A program made the translations under genes and the position numbers. Below, in pieces: positions 20,443-31,675 of a DNA stretch of 64,000 nt (position 1 is the first letter of the stretch; each line of letters opens with the position of its first letter). Location of the stretch: contig NC_088359.1 of NCBI RefSeq assembly GCF_036884655.1, forward strand, positions 15,109,501-15,173,500, read 5' to 3'. Source of the stretch: Musa acuminata AAA Group. Taxonomy: Eukaryota; Streptophyta; Magnoliopsida; Zingiberales; Musaceae. Under the pieces are notes generated by a model. That model did no database searches. It worked only from the letters and a program-made list of their open reading frames with translations, and was not told the DNA's origin.

Positions 20443-21622
20443 TGTGGAATCTCGGATTTTGATGATATAATCAATTGGTGGGTTAATTGATCTAATCCAT
20501 ATTATTGAGTTAAGTGTGCAGGATTAACTACGATAACCAGAAAACATAAAGCAAGGATACCGGAGTCGAGCTCGATGGACGTTTAAGAGACCGAAGAATC
20601 ATCGGAGATGCTGCCGGAACCATCCGAGAAGAAATCGGGAACGTGTCGGAAATTCGCCGAAGAAATCGTCGGAGGCTCGCGGAGATCACCGAGAAGACTC
20701 GGCTACTTGTTAAAGTCATCACAAAGATTGGGAGCTTGCAGGGAGTCCGTCGAAAGAAGTTCGTCGGAAAGCTCGCCGGAACAAGACTCGACGTTCGCGG
20801 TTAAAAAACTTGCTTAGGATGTTTTTTTTTTGTGTTATGTAGTTCACCAGTAATTAGGATTAGGATTAAGAGATAATCCTATATCCTGGTTAGGGGCCAA
20901 CTGGGCCCAAAGTCAGATTTGGTTTGGGCTAAAAATAAGCCAAACAAATGAATTGAAGAGCCAGGCGGTGGCACCGCTTGGCTGGGCGGTGACACCTCCT
21001 TGGCTGGGCGGTTGCACCGTCCAGCACCCGAGCGCTAGGCGGTGGAACCTCCAGCACTGGGAACCCTAAGAGAATTCAAATTTTGGAGCCCAAAATTTGA
21101 ATCCTCTTGAGGCCTATAAATACCCCTCAAATCTCAGCTGAGGTAACAACTTTTGAGAAGCATTTTGATTGAGAGAAAAGTCTTAGAAAGTCTTAGCAAG
21201 TCTTGTTTTCAATTTGCTAGAGAGTTCTCCTCCTTCTTTCTTATTGAAAATTTGTAAGAGGTTGAGCTGCTTGTAAAAGGTTGTAAGAGGGGTGTTTACC
21301 CTTCCATTTCAAGAGACTTGCTAGTGGAAGGTGGGAGCCTCATCGAAGAGGGGCCTCGCAAGTGGAGTAGGTCATTTGACCGAACCACTCTAAAAATCGG
21401 CGTAATCTCTAGTTTGCTCTTTATTATTGTCATTTACATTACTGCAAATCTTCTTACTGCTTTAGTTCCTTATTACTCTTGCTGCGCAACTTCAAGAATA
21501 CGCCTTCAAGTTAAATTTCTCAAGTTTCGTTCTTAACGTACGAAAGATTTTGATTAAAATCGAAGTTTTAATCCGCTGCACTAATTCACCCCCCCCCTCT
21601 TAGTGCCGCTCCGATCCTAACA
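20443..21622 (+). repeat. SIRE-D 3' LTR
   Basis: 1180 bp, from TGTGGAATCTCGG to ...GATCCTAACA. Features in order: 11-bp phased CGG array (about 20590-20780), GCC-palindrome block (20960-21060), TATAAATA at 21115-21122, and poly-C tract (about 21590). The first bases read TGTGGAATC where family F has TGTTGAATC. It joins LINE-E directly at 21622/21623. Confidence 0.9.
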
Positions 21623-24600
21623 CTTGTTATTTCTTTGCCTAATTTGATTCCATACGGATTTGGCACTAAATTTGCCATTGTCATGAGGCCAAATAAGTAT
21701 ATCTGAAGAGTTGTTCCTGATTGGAATAGCTATGATAGTCGGCCAAAGTGATAACATTTCGGGAGAAATAGGATTAGGGAGACACTAGGTACCATTAGCA
21801 ATAAACTCGGAAACCTTCCAATCTTTGGGAGCCCCAAGATCTTTTCGTATTCTGTCGCCATATAATTGAAATATACTCTTCCCATTCACTCAAGGATCGT
21901 ACCACATATTAGTACTAGTTCCAGAAGAGATTGCATAAGAAATGTGTTTGATTAGACAATTACTTGCCTTTAAAATTCCTTTCCAAGCTGTAGAGTGGTA
22001 TGTTCTTGTTGAAATTTCCCAGATTGATTCCTTTGAAAGATACCTAGCAGAAACCCATTTTGACCATAAGGAACATTTGTTTCGCAAAAGAACCCACAAT
22101 TGCTGTACCAGGCATGCTTGATTCCAATCTCTAGTATTTCTCAAGTTTAGCCCCCCTTCATCTTTCGGTTTGCAAATGCTATCCCAATTTACCATATGCA
22201 TTGCCTTATCATTTGTGTCATTCCAGAAGAAGTTCATTCATAACCGTTCAATATCTTGGAGAAGTCCAGCAGGCAGAAGAAATACATTACACCAATATAT
22301 AGAGTAGGAGTGCAATACCGAATGGATGAGTTCGAGTCGTCCTGCTTTTGATAGAAGCCTATTTTTCCAAGAAAAAATTTTATTCTTTATTTTTTGCAAG
22401 ATAGGTTGACAGTGGGTTTTGTGAATGCTTGTGGATATGAGCGGGAGACCCAAATAAGGAACTGGCAGGCTTCCCTCACTAACCCCCAATGTTTGTGCAA
22501 TAAATACTTTATCCTCAACGTAAGGGCTCATATATACTTTATTTTTCGCATGATTTAACTGAATTCTAGAAACCATAACAAAGTCATTCATAATAGTAGT
22601 CAGGTTCTTTACTGAAGTTGGATCATTTTGGAGAAAGATAAGTAAATCATCTGCAAATGTTATGTGTGATATATGAATAGAACCAGCAATGGGTACCTTA
22701 ATGCTACCATTTAAGACTGCGTGTTCCAACATACAGCTAAGTCCTTCCATCGCAATAGTAAAGAGATACGGAGAGAGTGGATCACCTTGTCGGATGCCAT
22801 TCGTGCTCCCAAAAAAACCAATAGGTGAGCCATTAAAGAGTATCGAAAACTTTGAAGTTTCCAAGCAAGATTGAATCCAATTAACCCATTGCTGTGGGAA
22901 GTTCATATCGAGGAGCATCTTATGGATAAATTTCCTATTAACTAAATCAATGGCTTTCCGTAAATAAGATTTAAAACAGATTTTTGTCCCTCTTATTTTT
23001 GAGTGCAAATCTTTGACCAAGTCATTAGCAAGCAAAATGTTATGATGTATACTTATCCCTTTGATGAAAGCAGCTTGATTTGGGCTAATGATCTTGTGTA
23101 TTACCTTTTGCATTATATTTGCCAATATTTTGGAGATGATCTTGTAAATAAAGTTGCATAATGATATGGGTCGATAGTCCTCTAGTGAATCATCCCCTGC
23201 ATTCTTCGGAATTAAAGAAATAAAGTGCAATTCATCTCTCTAAGAATATGACCTGAAGAGAAAAAATATTGGCAAGCCTTGATCACATCATTTCTAATAA
23301 TAGACCAAGCAGTTTGGTAAAATTCAGCTGGAAATCCATCTGGACCTGGGCTTTTGTGCTTTGGTGACTTAATTGGGGCATTGAGGATTGAAATAGCTTC
23401 CGAATAAAGTTTTCTAGTCGGCTCCACATGGATGTTATTAGGTTTCCCAGCTTGATTGAGTAAGGAATAAAAAAATTGCTCTATGTGTGCTTTAACCTCA
23501 TCTAAATTCTCAATAAGATTATCATCTTTGTCTTTGCATTTGCTGATACGGTTAACAGCCCTTCGAGTAGCAATTGAAGCATAGAAAAATTTAGTATTGG
23601 AATCCCCTAGTGTAAGCCAATGCTGTCGAGATTTCTGTTTTGCAAAACTTTCCTCCTATTTTAAGGCTTGCATGAAGATATTTCTGGCTTCTGTCTCTTT
23701 GTAAATAATATTCTCATCATTTGGCTGAAGTTGCAGCTCATGTTGCAATGACATTAGTTCATTTCTGCAAAATTGAACTCTGGTGGTAATATTGCCAAAG
23801 GTATTTGTATTCCACTCCTTTAGTGCTGCTTTACAGGTTTTGAGCTTTTGACATAAGATGTAAGGGGGGGATCCATGCACATTAACATTCCAAGCAGATT
23901 TGATAACATCAAGAAATTAAGGATGAGTACTCCACATGTTAAAGAATCTAAACGGTTTCTTGCCTCTTGGTGTCACTTTGTCTGCATGTATATACTTTAA
24001 AGAATAGTCAGAAAACAAAAGAGCACCATACTCAAGAAGTGAATCTGGATAAACTGTTAACCATTCATGATTAATCAAACACCTATCAAGTCGAGCCATT
24101 ATTTTTCTGTTAGCAGCACCTTGATTACTCCAGGAGAGCCAATTACCCACAGATTTCATATCAAACAATGCTGCAATGTCAATGTAATCATTAAAACTTT
24201 GATGTTGGCTTTCTGAAAGTTGTCTACCCCCCTCTTTTTTATTTGTGTACCAAACAATATTAAAGTCTCCAAGAACAATCCAAGGTACATTGAGACAGCC
24301 ATTTACAATATTAGTCAGGTAAGACCAAAGAGTATTTCTTTCTTGCATACTGTTTGAAGCATATATACCAGTGAAATTGAATTGACAGCCATTCTTTTTG
24401 TCCTCTACCTTAAGATGAATGAATTGATCAATAGCAGAAATAAACCAAGCATTAATAGAGTTAGGATGTCATAAGATCCATATTCTACCAAAAGTTTCAT
24501 TTGAGTCATTGGTAAACAGTTTTGCGTCCGGCCATATAAAATTCTTTTGAGCTTGAACGCGCGATTGTTTAATTTTCGTTTCCACTAGAATAACAATATC

Positions 24601-24690
24601 ACATGCGACAGACTTGATTATTCTGTTGAGCTCCCGACATTTCTCAGGCTTATTAAGTCCGCGAACATTCCAGTATGTTATCTTCATCAT
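21623..24690 (-). pseudogene. LINE-E ORF2: endonuclease and reverse transcriptase, broken
   Basis: Starts 'MMKITYWNVRGLNKPEKC' (endonuclease Asn motif), then 'IVILVETKIKQS' (Glu). A stop interrupts at 24469-24471. The frame resumes with 'WIVLGDFNIVW' and 'IMARLDRCLINHEWL'. The final endonuclease motif reads 'FSDYSL', with Tyr where His is usual. The RT part has 'GPDGFPAEFYQTAW', 'ISLIPKNAG', 'NGIRQGDPLSPYLFTIAMEGL' and the catalytic 'HITFADDLLIFLQND' (near 22640-22680). Frameshifts fall near 23215-23230 and 22237. The intact protein nicks DNA and primes cDNA from the nick; this copy is defective. Confidence 0.9.
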
Positions 24691-24725
24691 TAATAAACAA
24701 ATGAAAAGGTGGTAAGGTATTCATC

Positions 24726-26175
24726 CTACGATTTTGGATGGACTGTACCATCCTTTTTCTTATCCTTCGGTTTTGTATTTTCCTCCCGCACAATATCCTT
24801 ACCTTTTATGGCTTTATTCCTATATTTATCCACTTCATCTACAGCTTGCAGATTTTTAAACTTTAAAATACCTTGAATCATGTGGTCTTGATTGGCAGGG
24901 TTTGTTGAAGCACGATAAGATTGTTGAAGCACAATATCCTGGATAGTACTTGTTGGAGCAGCCTGGCTAGAGAGGTTTGTTGGGGCATGAGTTTGTTGAG
25001 ACAGAATATCCTTGTTGGCGATGTTTGTTGTGGCCTGAGTTTGTTGAGGAAGAATATCCTTGCTGGCGAGATTTGTTTGGGCCTGAGTTCGTTGAGCTAT
25101 TGTGGATGGATCCGAAGATATTGGAAGAGATGAAGTTTCTGACTTATGCTTCTCCTGTCCACTAGTACCATGGGAAACTTTTGTTGTGGAAGGCTCATAC
25201 ATTATAGGAAGAGGTATAGTTTTGGATTTGTCCTTCTGTCCGCAGTGCTGTCCTTACGAGTCGGAATGCTCAATAATCTTCGCCACCATCAGTGCTATTG
25301 TCATTAGAGAAGACTCGCTTTGTTGCTGAGGCGCTTGACGTGGTCGATAGACCTTTGTGATCGGTTTTGGAGTTTGCTGACAAGCTCAATTTGCATGACC
25401 AAACGATAAGCAATGCTGACATCGTTGTGGCTTCCAGGAATATGAGACATGTACCTTCCGAGTGTTCCCGTCAAGATCACGATAGAAAACCTCATTTGGA
25501 AGATCTTCGTCGGAAGAAACCAGTACGCATACTTGTGCAAATGCCAATCTCGTCTGAGCTGCTGTTGCTTTGTCGATGTAGAGTGGTTGTCCCAGAGTGC
25601 TGCATAACTTTGCAATAAAACGTCGACTCAAAAGATGCAGAGGAAGACCTTGAAAGGATACCCATAATGGAATAGACTGTAGACTATCTAATTCCAAACG
25701 GACATCAGGAGACCAGCGTTATCGAATCATTGGATGGCCGCGAATAGTCCAGAATCCTTCGAGGACCCGTTGTAAATCTTCTTCAGAGTATAGCTTGCAA
25801 ACAAAGAATCCGTTCTCCAGCATATGAAGATCAAATGATGATATTCCCCATCGAGTTTTGATAAATGAGGATAGTGGGAAATAAGATGTTTTGAGACCTA
25901 CCACATAGCCAACAATCGCCATAGTCCATGTCTCAATAAGCTCTGCTGAATCAGCAGTCTCGTATACAGCAATCTTCTTATCAGCCTGAACTTTTGGAGT
26001 AAAGAATTCCAAGCTTAGATCCGGACTTCCAACCGGGAGCTTTGAAGAGGCTAGTCCAAGGCCGAGGGTCACTAGAAATGAGGGCAGGCTGCCGCGATCT
26101 AGAGCGCGACCTACTTCGATACATCGTATCAACCCTCCCGCCGCTGTCGCCAGCCCTAGGGGCCGTCACTGCCAT
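24726..26175 (-). pseudogene. LINE-E ORF1: DUF4283-type RNA-binding protein, broken
   Basis: A likely start is the ATG at 26175 (MAVTAPRAGDSGGR). A frameshift near 26000-26100 leads into 'ETWTMAIVGYVVGLKTSYFP' and 'EDLQRVLEGFWTIRGHPMIR', typical of DUF4283 ORF1 proteins. After a TAA near 25720 it continues with 'IPLWVSFQGLPLHLLSRRF' and a zinc-knuckle start 'RCQHCLSFGHAN', cut by a stop. The C-terminal 158 codons (25202-24726) have repeats of about 17 residues containing 'NLASKDILPQQT', 'NIANKDILSQQT' and 'NLSSQAAP', then a Lys-rich end. The protein would bind element RNA. Confidence 0.8.
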
Positions 26176-26712
26176 GTTTGATCCCTCTTTTGGTCACCAC
26201 TACAGAATCGTCTCCATAGGGAAAAGCCACCGCCGCAGTATATTCGCCGCTACAGTACCGTCGCCCTAGGGAGATCTAGTCGCCTCGTCGCCCTTAGGGA
26301 GAAGCCGATGCTGCAGGAGATCCGATCACCACTAAGGGAGATCAGATCGTTGCTATAGTACCGTCGGCTGAATGCCAACGCTGCAAAAGTCAGATCGTCC
26401 TAAGGAGATCTCGTCGCCGCTATAGTGTCATCGTCGCTACAGTACCGTCGCTGCTACAGTGTCGTCGCCGCCGCTACAGTGCCGTCGCCCTTGGGAAACA
26501 ACCGACGCTGCAGGAAACCGCTACAGTGTCGTCGCCCGTCGCCCGTGAGAGAAAGCCAACGCTACAGGAGTCAGATCGCCTTAGGGAGATCTAGCTGCCA
26601 CTACAGTGTTGTCGCCGCTATAGTGGTCGCCCTAGATCTGGTCGCCGCTACAGTATCGTTGCCGCTACACTGGTCACCGCTACAGTGTCATCGCCGCTGC
26701 AGTGGTCGCCAT
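26176..26712 (-). repeat. LINE-E CpG-rich 5' UTR with CGCCGCTACAGTG repeats
   Basis: The plus strand has many irregular copies of 'gtcgccgctacagt(g/a)tcgtc' and 'cctagggagatctagtcg'. The block lies directly 5' of ORF1 and is far richer in CpG than its surroundings. It is probably the internal promoter region of the LINE. ORFs predicted here on the plus strand are not genes. Confidence 0.65.
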
Positions 26713-27460
26713 TTGAGAAATACCTAAAGCATTCACTTTTGTGTGTCAAAAAATAAGTCTATATGTATCTACTATAATCATCCATGATGACAAATGCGTA
26801 TTTGCTACCTCCTAGACTTGATGTAGAAATTGGTTTGAACAAGTCCATATAGATCAATTGCAAAGGTCTATAGGTGCTTATTTGGTTCTTATGTTTGAAG
26901 CTACCTTTTATTTGTTTTCCTAGTTGACATGCATCACACACATTATCTTTGACGAACTTGATATGATAAATTCCTCTTACAAGTTCTTTAGATAAAATTT
27001 AAGAAATTAGTTTCATGCTAGCATGACCAAATCTCCTATGCCAAAGCCAAGCATCGTTATTTAAAATCGAAAAACATATTTCATTACAAAGATCATTAAT
27101 ATCAATAGTGTATACATTATTTTATTTTAGAGCAATCATAGATGTGTTTTTATGTGATTTTTCTATAATACAAGCATTATATTCAAATTCAACAATATAT
27201 CCTTTATCACACAATTGACTAATGCTCAAAAGATTATGCTTTAAGCCATCAACTAATAATACATCTTCAATAAAAAAGTTGGATGTGTTACCTATAGTTC
27301 CTTTGCCAATGATTTTACCCTTGTTGTTGTCCTCGAATGTGACATATCCTTTGTCTAGGCTAGTGAGCTTAGAAAATTAAGATGGATCTCTAGTCATATG
27401 CCTTGAGCATCCACTATCAAGGTACCATCTCTTGCTCCTAGCTTGTGATGGTATACGTTT
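26713..27460 (-). pseudogene. SIRE-B protease and integrase N-terminus, truncated
   Basis: In frame after the TAG at 27461 comes 'RSKRWYLDSGCSRHMTRDPS', with the catalytic Asp-Ser-Gly intact. The protease-integrase linker holds several stops. The integrase zinc-binding end 'CDACQLGKQIKGSF' and 'PLQLIYMDLFKPI' (first catalytic Asp) and 'AFVIMDDYSRYI' are open at 26941-26759. The reading breaks off at the LINE junction. Confidence 0.8.
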
Positions 27461-29057
27461 CTACAAAAGAGGATGATTTTTAGGTACCCATTTGACCTTG
27501 GGTGCCTAAAAAATCGATCGGCTTAACTTATCATTTTGCATGAAATTTTTTACGGTTCCTTTAGGAACCCAAATCAATTTGTGTGGACTACACTTCTTAA
27601 ATGGACAATGATAAGCTATATGTCCAAGTTCGTAATAAAAGTTGCATTTGTTTTGGGGTAAAATATGTAAGGTAGGGCCTTTAACAAAGGTGGTTGGATT
27701 TTGGTGAGAGCTACTCACAAATCCGATTCCACTTTTTTTATGAACGTGATCCTTATTGGTAAGGATCATGTTCAAGGACTTGCTACTAACCTCAAATTTT
27801 TCTAAGGTTTCTTTGAGTAGCAAGTTTTCCTTTCTAAGTGTTTCTACTTCATGGCATTTCGTATATGGAGCCGAACTATCATTATGCTCAACTTTTAATC
27901 TATTATAATCACTATCAAGATAATCATGCTCCTTTTTTAATAATTTATAGTTTTTTACTAATTGATTTGCATTCATCAAATAAATCATAAAAAGCATTTA
28001 ATAGTTCATCAAATGATAAATTTGCATCAATTGAACTTATTACCTCATCTCCAATAGCCATTAGTGCATAGTGAGCAACTTGCACGGTGTTGGTTACCTC
28101 CTCTTCTTCGGATGCACTAGAGTCCTCCCATGTTGCTTTGAGAGCCTTTTTCTTTGGTGTGTGTCCTCTTCTTGACATGACTTGGGGACATTCGTTCTTA
28201 TAGTGTCCCGGATTCTTGTATTCGTAACATAGTACTTGATCATTCTTGGGTTCAAATTTATTTTTAGTGTCATGTTGAAATTTATTCATTCTTATGAATT
28301 TTTTAAATTTCCTTGTTAAAAGTGCCAAGTCGTCATCAAGGTCCTCATCACTTGAGTTTTCTTTCAAGTGGTCTTCTTGGGTTCTTAGTGTCATATCCTT
28401 CCTGTTCTTTGGAATGGTGTCCTCAAGCTCTTCATGAGCTTTACAAGTCATCTCATAGGTCATTAGTGACCCAATTAGTTCTTCGAGAGGAAAATTATTT
28501 ATATCTTTGGCCTCTTGAATTGCCGTAACTTTAGGGTCCCAACTCTTTGGAAAGGATCTTAAAACTTTATTAACGAGTTCAAAATCCGAGAAACCTTTAC
28601 CAAGTCCTTTTAGACCATTGACGACATCCGTAAATCGAGTGTACATATCTCCAATGGTCTCACTCGGTTTCATCCGAAATAACTCATAAGTGTGCACTAA
28701 AAGATTAATTTTCGACTCCTTCACTCTATGAGTGCCTTCATGAGTCACTTCGAGTGTGTGCCAAATAGTAAAAGCTATTTCATAAATCGACACTCGATTA
28801 AACTCGTTTTTATCTAATGCACAAAACAAGGCATTCATAGCCTTAGCATTTAAAGTGAAAGTCTTCTTCTCCAACTCATTCCAATCGTTCATTGGAAGAG
28901 AAGACTTTTGAAAACCATTTTCGACAACGTTTCAAAGCTCAAAATCCATTGAAATCAAGAAGATCCTCATTCTAGTCTTCCAATATGTGTAATACGTTCC
29001 ATTGAACATGGACGGATGTGTAATTGAATGACTCTTTTGGTTGTCGATAAATACCAT
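27461..29057 (-). pseudogene. SIRE-B gag
   Basis: The ATG at 29057 gives 'MVFIDNQKSHSITHPSMFNG', in frame with the 315-codon open piece 28892-27945. A TGA (28932-28934) replaces the Trp found in SIRE-C at the same place. Motifs: 'LNAKAMNALFCALDKNEFNRV', 'LRSFPKSWDPKVTAIQEAK', and a first zinc knuckle 'CYEYKNPGHYKNEC' whose second Cys is Tyr. After a frameshift near 27970 come the coiled-coil segment and second knuckle 'CNFYYELGHIAYHC', also missing its second Cys. It ends at the conserved TAG (27461-27463). Confidence 0.85.
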
Positions 29058-29093
29058 CTCTCTTGGGTTTTAAACCAAATGAGAGTGAACCGA

Positions 29094-29105
29094 GCTCTGA
29101 TACCA
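29094..29105 (-). other. Primer-binding site of SIRE-B (tRNA-Met)
   Basis: On the minus strand it reads TGGTATCAGAGC, a full match to the usual plant initiator tRNA-Met site, two bases after the LTR end CCTAACA. Confidence 0.9.
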
Positions 29106-29107
29106 AT

Positions 29108-30190
29108 TGTTAGGATTAAGAGCGGTACTAAGAGGTGGAGGGGGGGGGGTGGGGGTGAATTAGGGCAGCGGAAAACTTTTATGATTTCAAAAGTTTACGT
29201 TTTGATTAAAGCCAATTCTGACGAAAATTGTTTCGTAAGAAGTTTAATTTGAAAGCATATGTGAGTATAGAGAAGGTAGTAAGAAGGTAATGTAGCTTGC
29301 AGTAATGAAACATGCACAATTGAAAAGCAAACCAGAATTTAGAGTAGTTCGGTCTTTGTGACCTGCATCCACTTTTGAATTCCTCCTCCGTCGAGATCAC
29401 ATGCGTCCACTAATGGCCTTTCTTCAATAGGTGAAGACTAACCACCTCTTACAATGCTTTCTCCTTTTCACGGGTTTAGGAGAGAACCCATATAAGTCTC
29501 ACACCTCTCTTGAATGATCTCAAAACTTAGAAAGGGAGGAGGAGAACTCTAGCACTTGCTTACAACACTTTTACACCCCAAAAACTCAAGAATATCTCAA
29601 TGCTTTCATGCCCTTTCATGCAAGAAAGGGTGAGATTTTTATAGGTCCCAATGGCTTCAAAAATGGAGCTAAAATGTGTCTAATCTTGGATTTTCGGGGT
29701 CCTGGCGGTTCCACCGCCATTACTGGGCGGTACCACCACCTGACACCTGACACTAGGCAGTACTACCGCTCAGTTTGGGCAGTACCACCATCTGACAGAG
29801 CTCGAAGACCGAGCTCTGGCGGTACTATCGCTTGACAAGGGCGGTACCACTACTGGCAGCAATAACTATCAACGGTACCACCGCCCAGCCTGGGCGGTGC
29901 CACTGCTCAGACCACTTGGGGCGCTGCTTTCCAAGTGGTGCCACCGCCGTCCAGGAATTCAGTATCATGGATGGGCCTTGACTCCAGCCCAAACCATCCC
30001 AACTTCGAGCCCAGTTGGCCCCTAACAGAGTTGTTGGGATTACCTCCCAAATCAACTCTAATTATCGTTCTAACTACAATTAAGGCAAGCATGGTCCGGT
30101 ATGTTGATTTTTCACTTCGACGAACTTTTCGACGAGTCTTCCAGTGAGCTTCCAGCGAACTCTCGATTAACTCTCGGCTAGTCTTCCGGT
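29108..30190 (-). repeat. SIRE-B 5' LTR (5' part missing)
   Basis: The 3' end of the LTR (CCTAACA on the minus strand) is at 29108. It contains the poly-G tract near 29140-29155 and a reversed TATA-type box (ttttatagg, about 29637-29645). The GCC-palindrome block is at 29700-29950 and the beginning of the 11-bp array is near 30110-30185. It is cut at 30190 where the SIRE-C LTR starts with TGTTAGAATC. Confidence 0.85.
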
Positions 30191-31288
30191 TGTTAGAATC
30201 AAGAGCGGCACTAAGAGGGCGGCGGGTGAATTAGTGCAGTGGAAAACTTTCGTTATTTCAAAAAAAACTCGTTTCGATTAAAACCGATTCTGACGAGAAT
30301 GATTTCAATTCAATCCGTTTCGGAAAGAATTTAAACTTGAAAGCTTTCGTGAAAGTGCAAGAAAGACTAAGATAATTTGCAGTAATGTAAATTGCACAAA
30401 CAAAAAGCATTGATTTAGTAAAGTCTTTGTACGATGAAAGCCAATCTCAGAAGATGTTTACGTGAATGCATATGTAGACATAGTTAAAGCATAGTAAGGA
30501 GGAGAGGCAGTTTGCTATAAAAGAAAGTTGCTCAAAGTAAATGCAAGTCGAGTTTTAGAGTGGTTCGGTTAATGTGACCTACATCCACTTTCGGCTTCCT
30601 CCTTCGATAAGGTCACCGGCGTCCACTAGAGGCCTTCCTTCAATAGGCGAAGGCCAACCACCTTTTACAGCTTTTCTCCTTTTGTCGGGTTTAGGAGACA
30701 ACCCTTATAAGTTTCGCTCCTCTTTCTTAGATGGTTACAAGGCTAAGAGATGAAGGAGGAGAACTCTAACTTTTACAACACTTTAAGGTTCAAGAACACA
30801 AGATTTGCTAATAGATTTCGTACCCTTTCATGTAGGAAAGGATGGGGTTTTTATAGGCCCCAATGGCTTTAAAAATGGAGCCAAAAAGTGTCTAATCCCG
30901 GATTTCCGGGGTCCTAGCGGTACTACTGCCTAACACCTGACACTAGTTGGTACTACAGCTCAGTCTAGGCGGTACCACCACCTGAAAAAGCTCAAAGACC
31001 GAGCTCTGGCAGTACCACCTCCTGACAAGGGCGGTACCACCGCTAGCAGCAATAGCTACCGGCGATGCCGCCGCCTGACAAGGGCAGTACCACCGCCCAG
31101 AATTCCTGGGAGACCGAGTCTCTAAGGCGATGCCACCGTCAGTCAGAAATTCTGGGTCCTAGTTGGGCCTTAAATCGAGCCCAAACCAGCCCATCTTGGG
31201 GCCTAGTTGGCCCCTAATTAAGTTAGTGGGATTATCTCTCAATCCTAACATAATTTACACTCTAACTATGATAATTAAGACATGATTA
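30191..31288 (-). repeat. SIRE-C 3' LTR, R/U5 side
   Basis: Starts TGTTAGAATC (rc of the LTR end) and includes the reversed TATA box (ttttataggcccc, about 30849-30861) and the GCC-palindrome block (30915-31150). It is interrupted at 31288 by Gypsy-2; the other half is 36588-36956. Bases 30651-30918 recur at 1-268. Confidence 0.85.
31284..31288. repeat. Target-site duplication GATTA of Gypsy-2 (left)
   Basis: GATTA at 31284-31288 and again at 36583-36587. Removing Gypsy-2 plus one copy restores an LTR sequence parallel to the uninterrupted relative at 42636-42660 (gacatgattact). Confidence 0.92.
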
Positions 31289-31660
31289 TGTTAGGACTCT
31301 AGCTAGGAGAGTCCTAATTGAGAGGGACATTCTGTTAGGACTCTAGTTAGGAGAGTCCTAATTGAGAGGGACATTCATGTAGGAGGTGTTTTCTTAGAGA
31401 AGAATTAGGAGTTGTAAGGGAATAGGAGTCTTGAGTAGGAGTCCTATTAGGAGTTGGTTAGAAGTAAGAGTCCTATTAGGAGTTAGGGTTTAGAAGCCCT
31501 ATAAATAGCCATGTATTCCTCCTCTTTTCTCAAGCAATAGATGAACCTTTTTTGCAGCCTTTGAGCAGCAACTTGGAGAGAGGAACCCCTATAGAGTTCC
31601 AAGGAGGTCGATCCCCTAAAGAGATAAACCCCAAGTTTAGAATCTGCAAGGGTTCTAACA
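31289..31660 (+). repeat. Gypsy-2 5' LTR
   Basis: 372 bp, TGTTAGGACT to GGTTCTAACA. It begins with two tandem copies (31289 and 31333) of a 44-bp module. TATAAATA lies at 31500-31507. Followed at 31663 by the primer-binding site TGGTATTAGAGCA (one mismatch to the usual tRNA-Met site). Confidence 0.9.
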
Positions 31661-31675
31661 CCTGGTATTAGAGCA

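Larger units (their letters stand above)
13729..21622 (+). mobile_element. SIRE-D: SIRE/Maximus-like Copia element, 5' truncated
   Basis: Order: gag (13729-15108), in-frame stop, protease and integrase (15109-16742), RT and RNase H (16743-18190), GCC-palindrome module (18300-18440), ORF3 (18636-19732), spacer with polypurine tracts, and 3' LTR (20443-21622). The integrase-RT order plus a large extra ORF after RNase H fits the SIRE clade. The 5' LTR, PBS and gag N-terminus are missing. It is the most complete pol in the window, yet two frameshifts and a protease active-site change make it inactive. Its 3' LTR abuts LINE-E. Confidence 0.85.
21623..26712 (-). mobile_element. LINE-E: L1-type LINE, 3' end lost
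   Basis: On the minus strand: CpG-rich 5' UTR (26712-26176), ORF1 (26175-24726), ORF2 with endonuclease (24690-23917) and RT (23880-21890). It is the same family as LINE-F (46022-48768); the RT proteins are nearly the same. At 21623 it stops in ORF2, at the sequence 'cttgttatttctttgcc' found at 46728 onward in LINE-F, so the last ORF2 part, 3' UTR and poly-A tail are missing. It joins SIRE-D on one side and SIRE-B integrase on the other (about 26712). Confidence 0.85.
26713..30190 (-). mobile_element. SIRE-B: partial SIRE-like element (5' LTR, gag, start of pol)
   Basis: Minus-strand order: 5' LTR (29108-30190, upstream end lost), PBS (29094-29105), gag (29057-27461), protease and integrase start (27460-26713). 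The integrase is cut at about 26713 by LINE-E, just after the first catalytic Asp region, and the rest of the element is not seen. The LTR is cut at 30190 by the SIRE-C LTR. Its gag and protease are close relatives of those in SIRE-C and SIRE-D. Confidence 0.85.

Noticed and set aside
25367..25618. Plus-strand ORFs over LINE-E ORF1
   Set aside because: Antisense shadows of the minus-strand DUF4283 and zinc-knuckle coding frame.
29094..29105. tRNA-Met gene
   Set aside because: Only 12 bases match the tRNA 3' end; these are retroelement primer sites, with no tRNA body around any of them.
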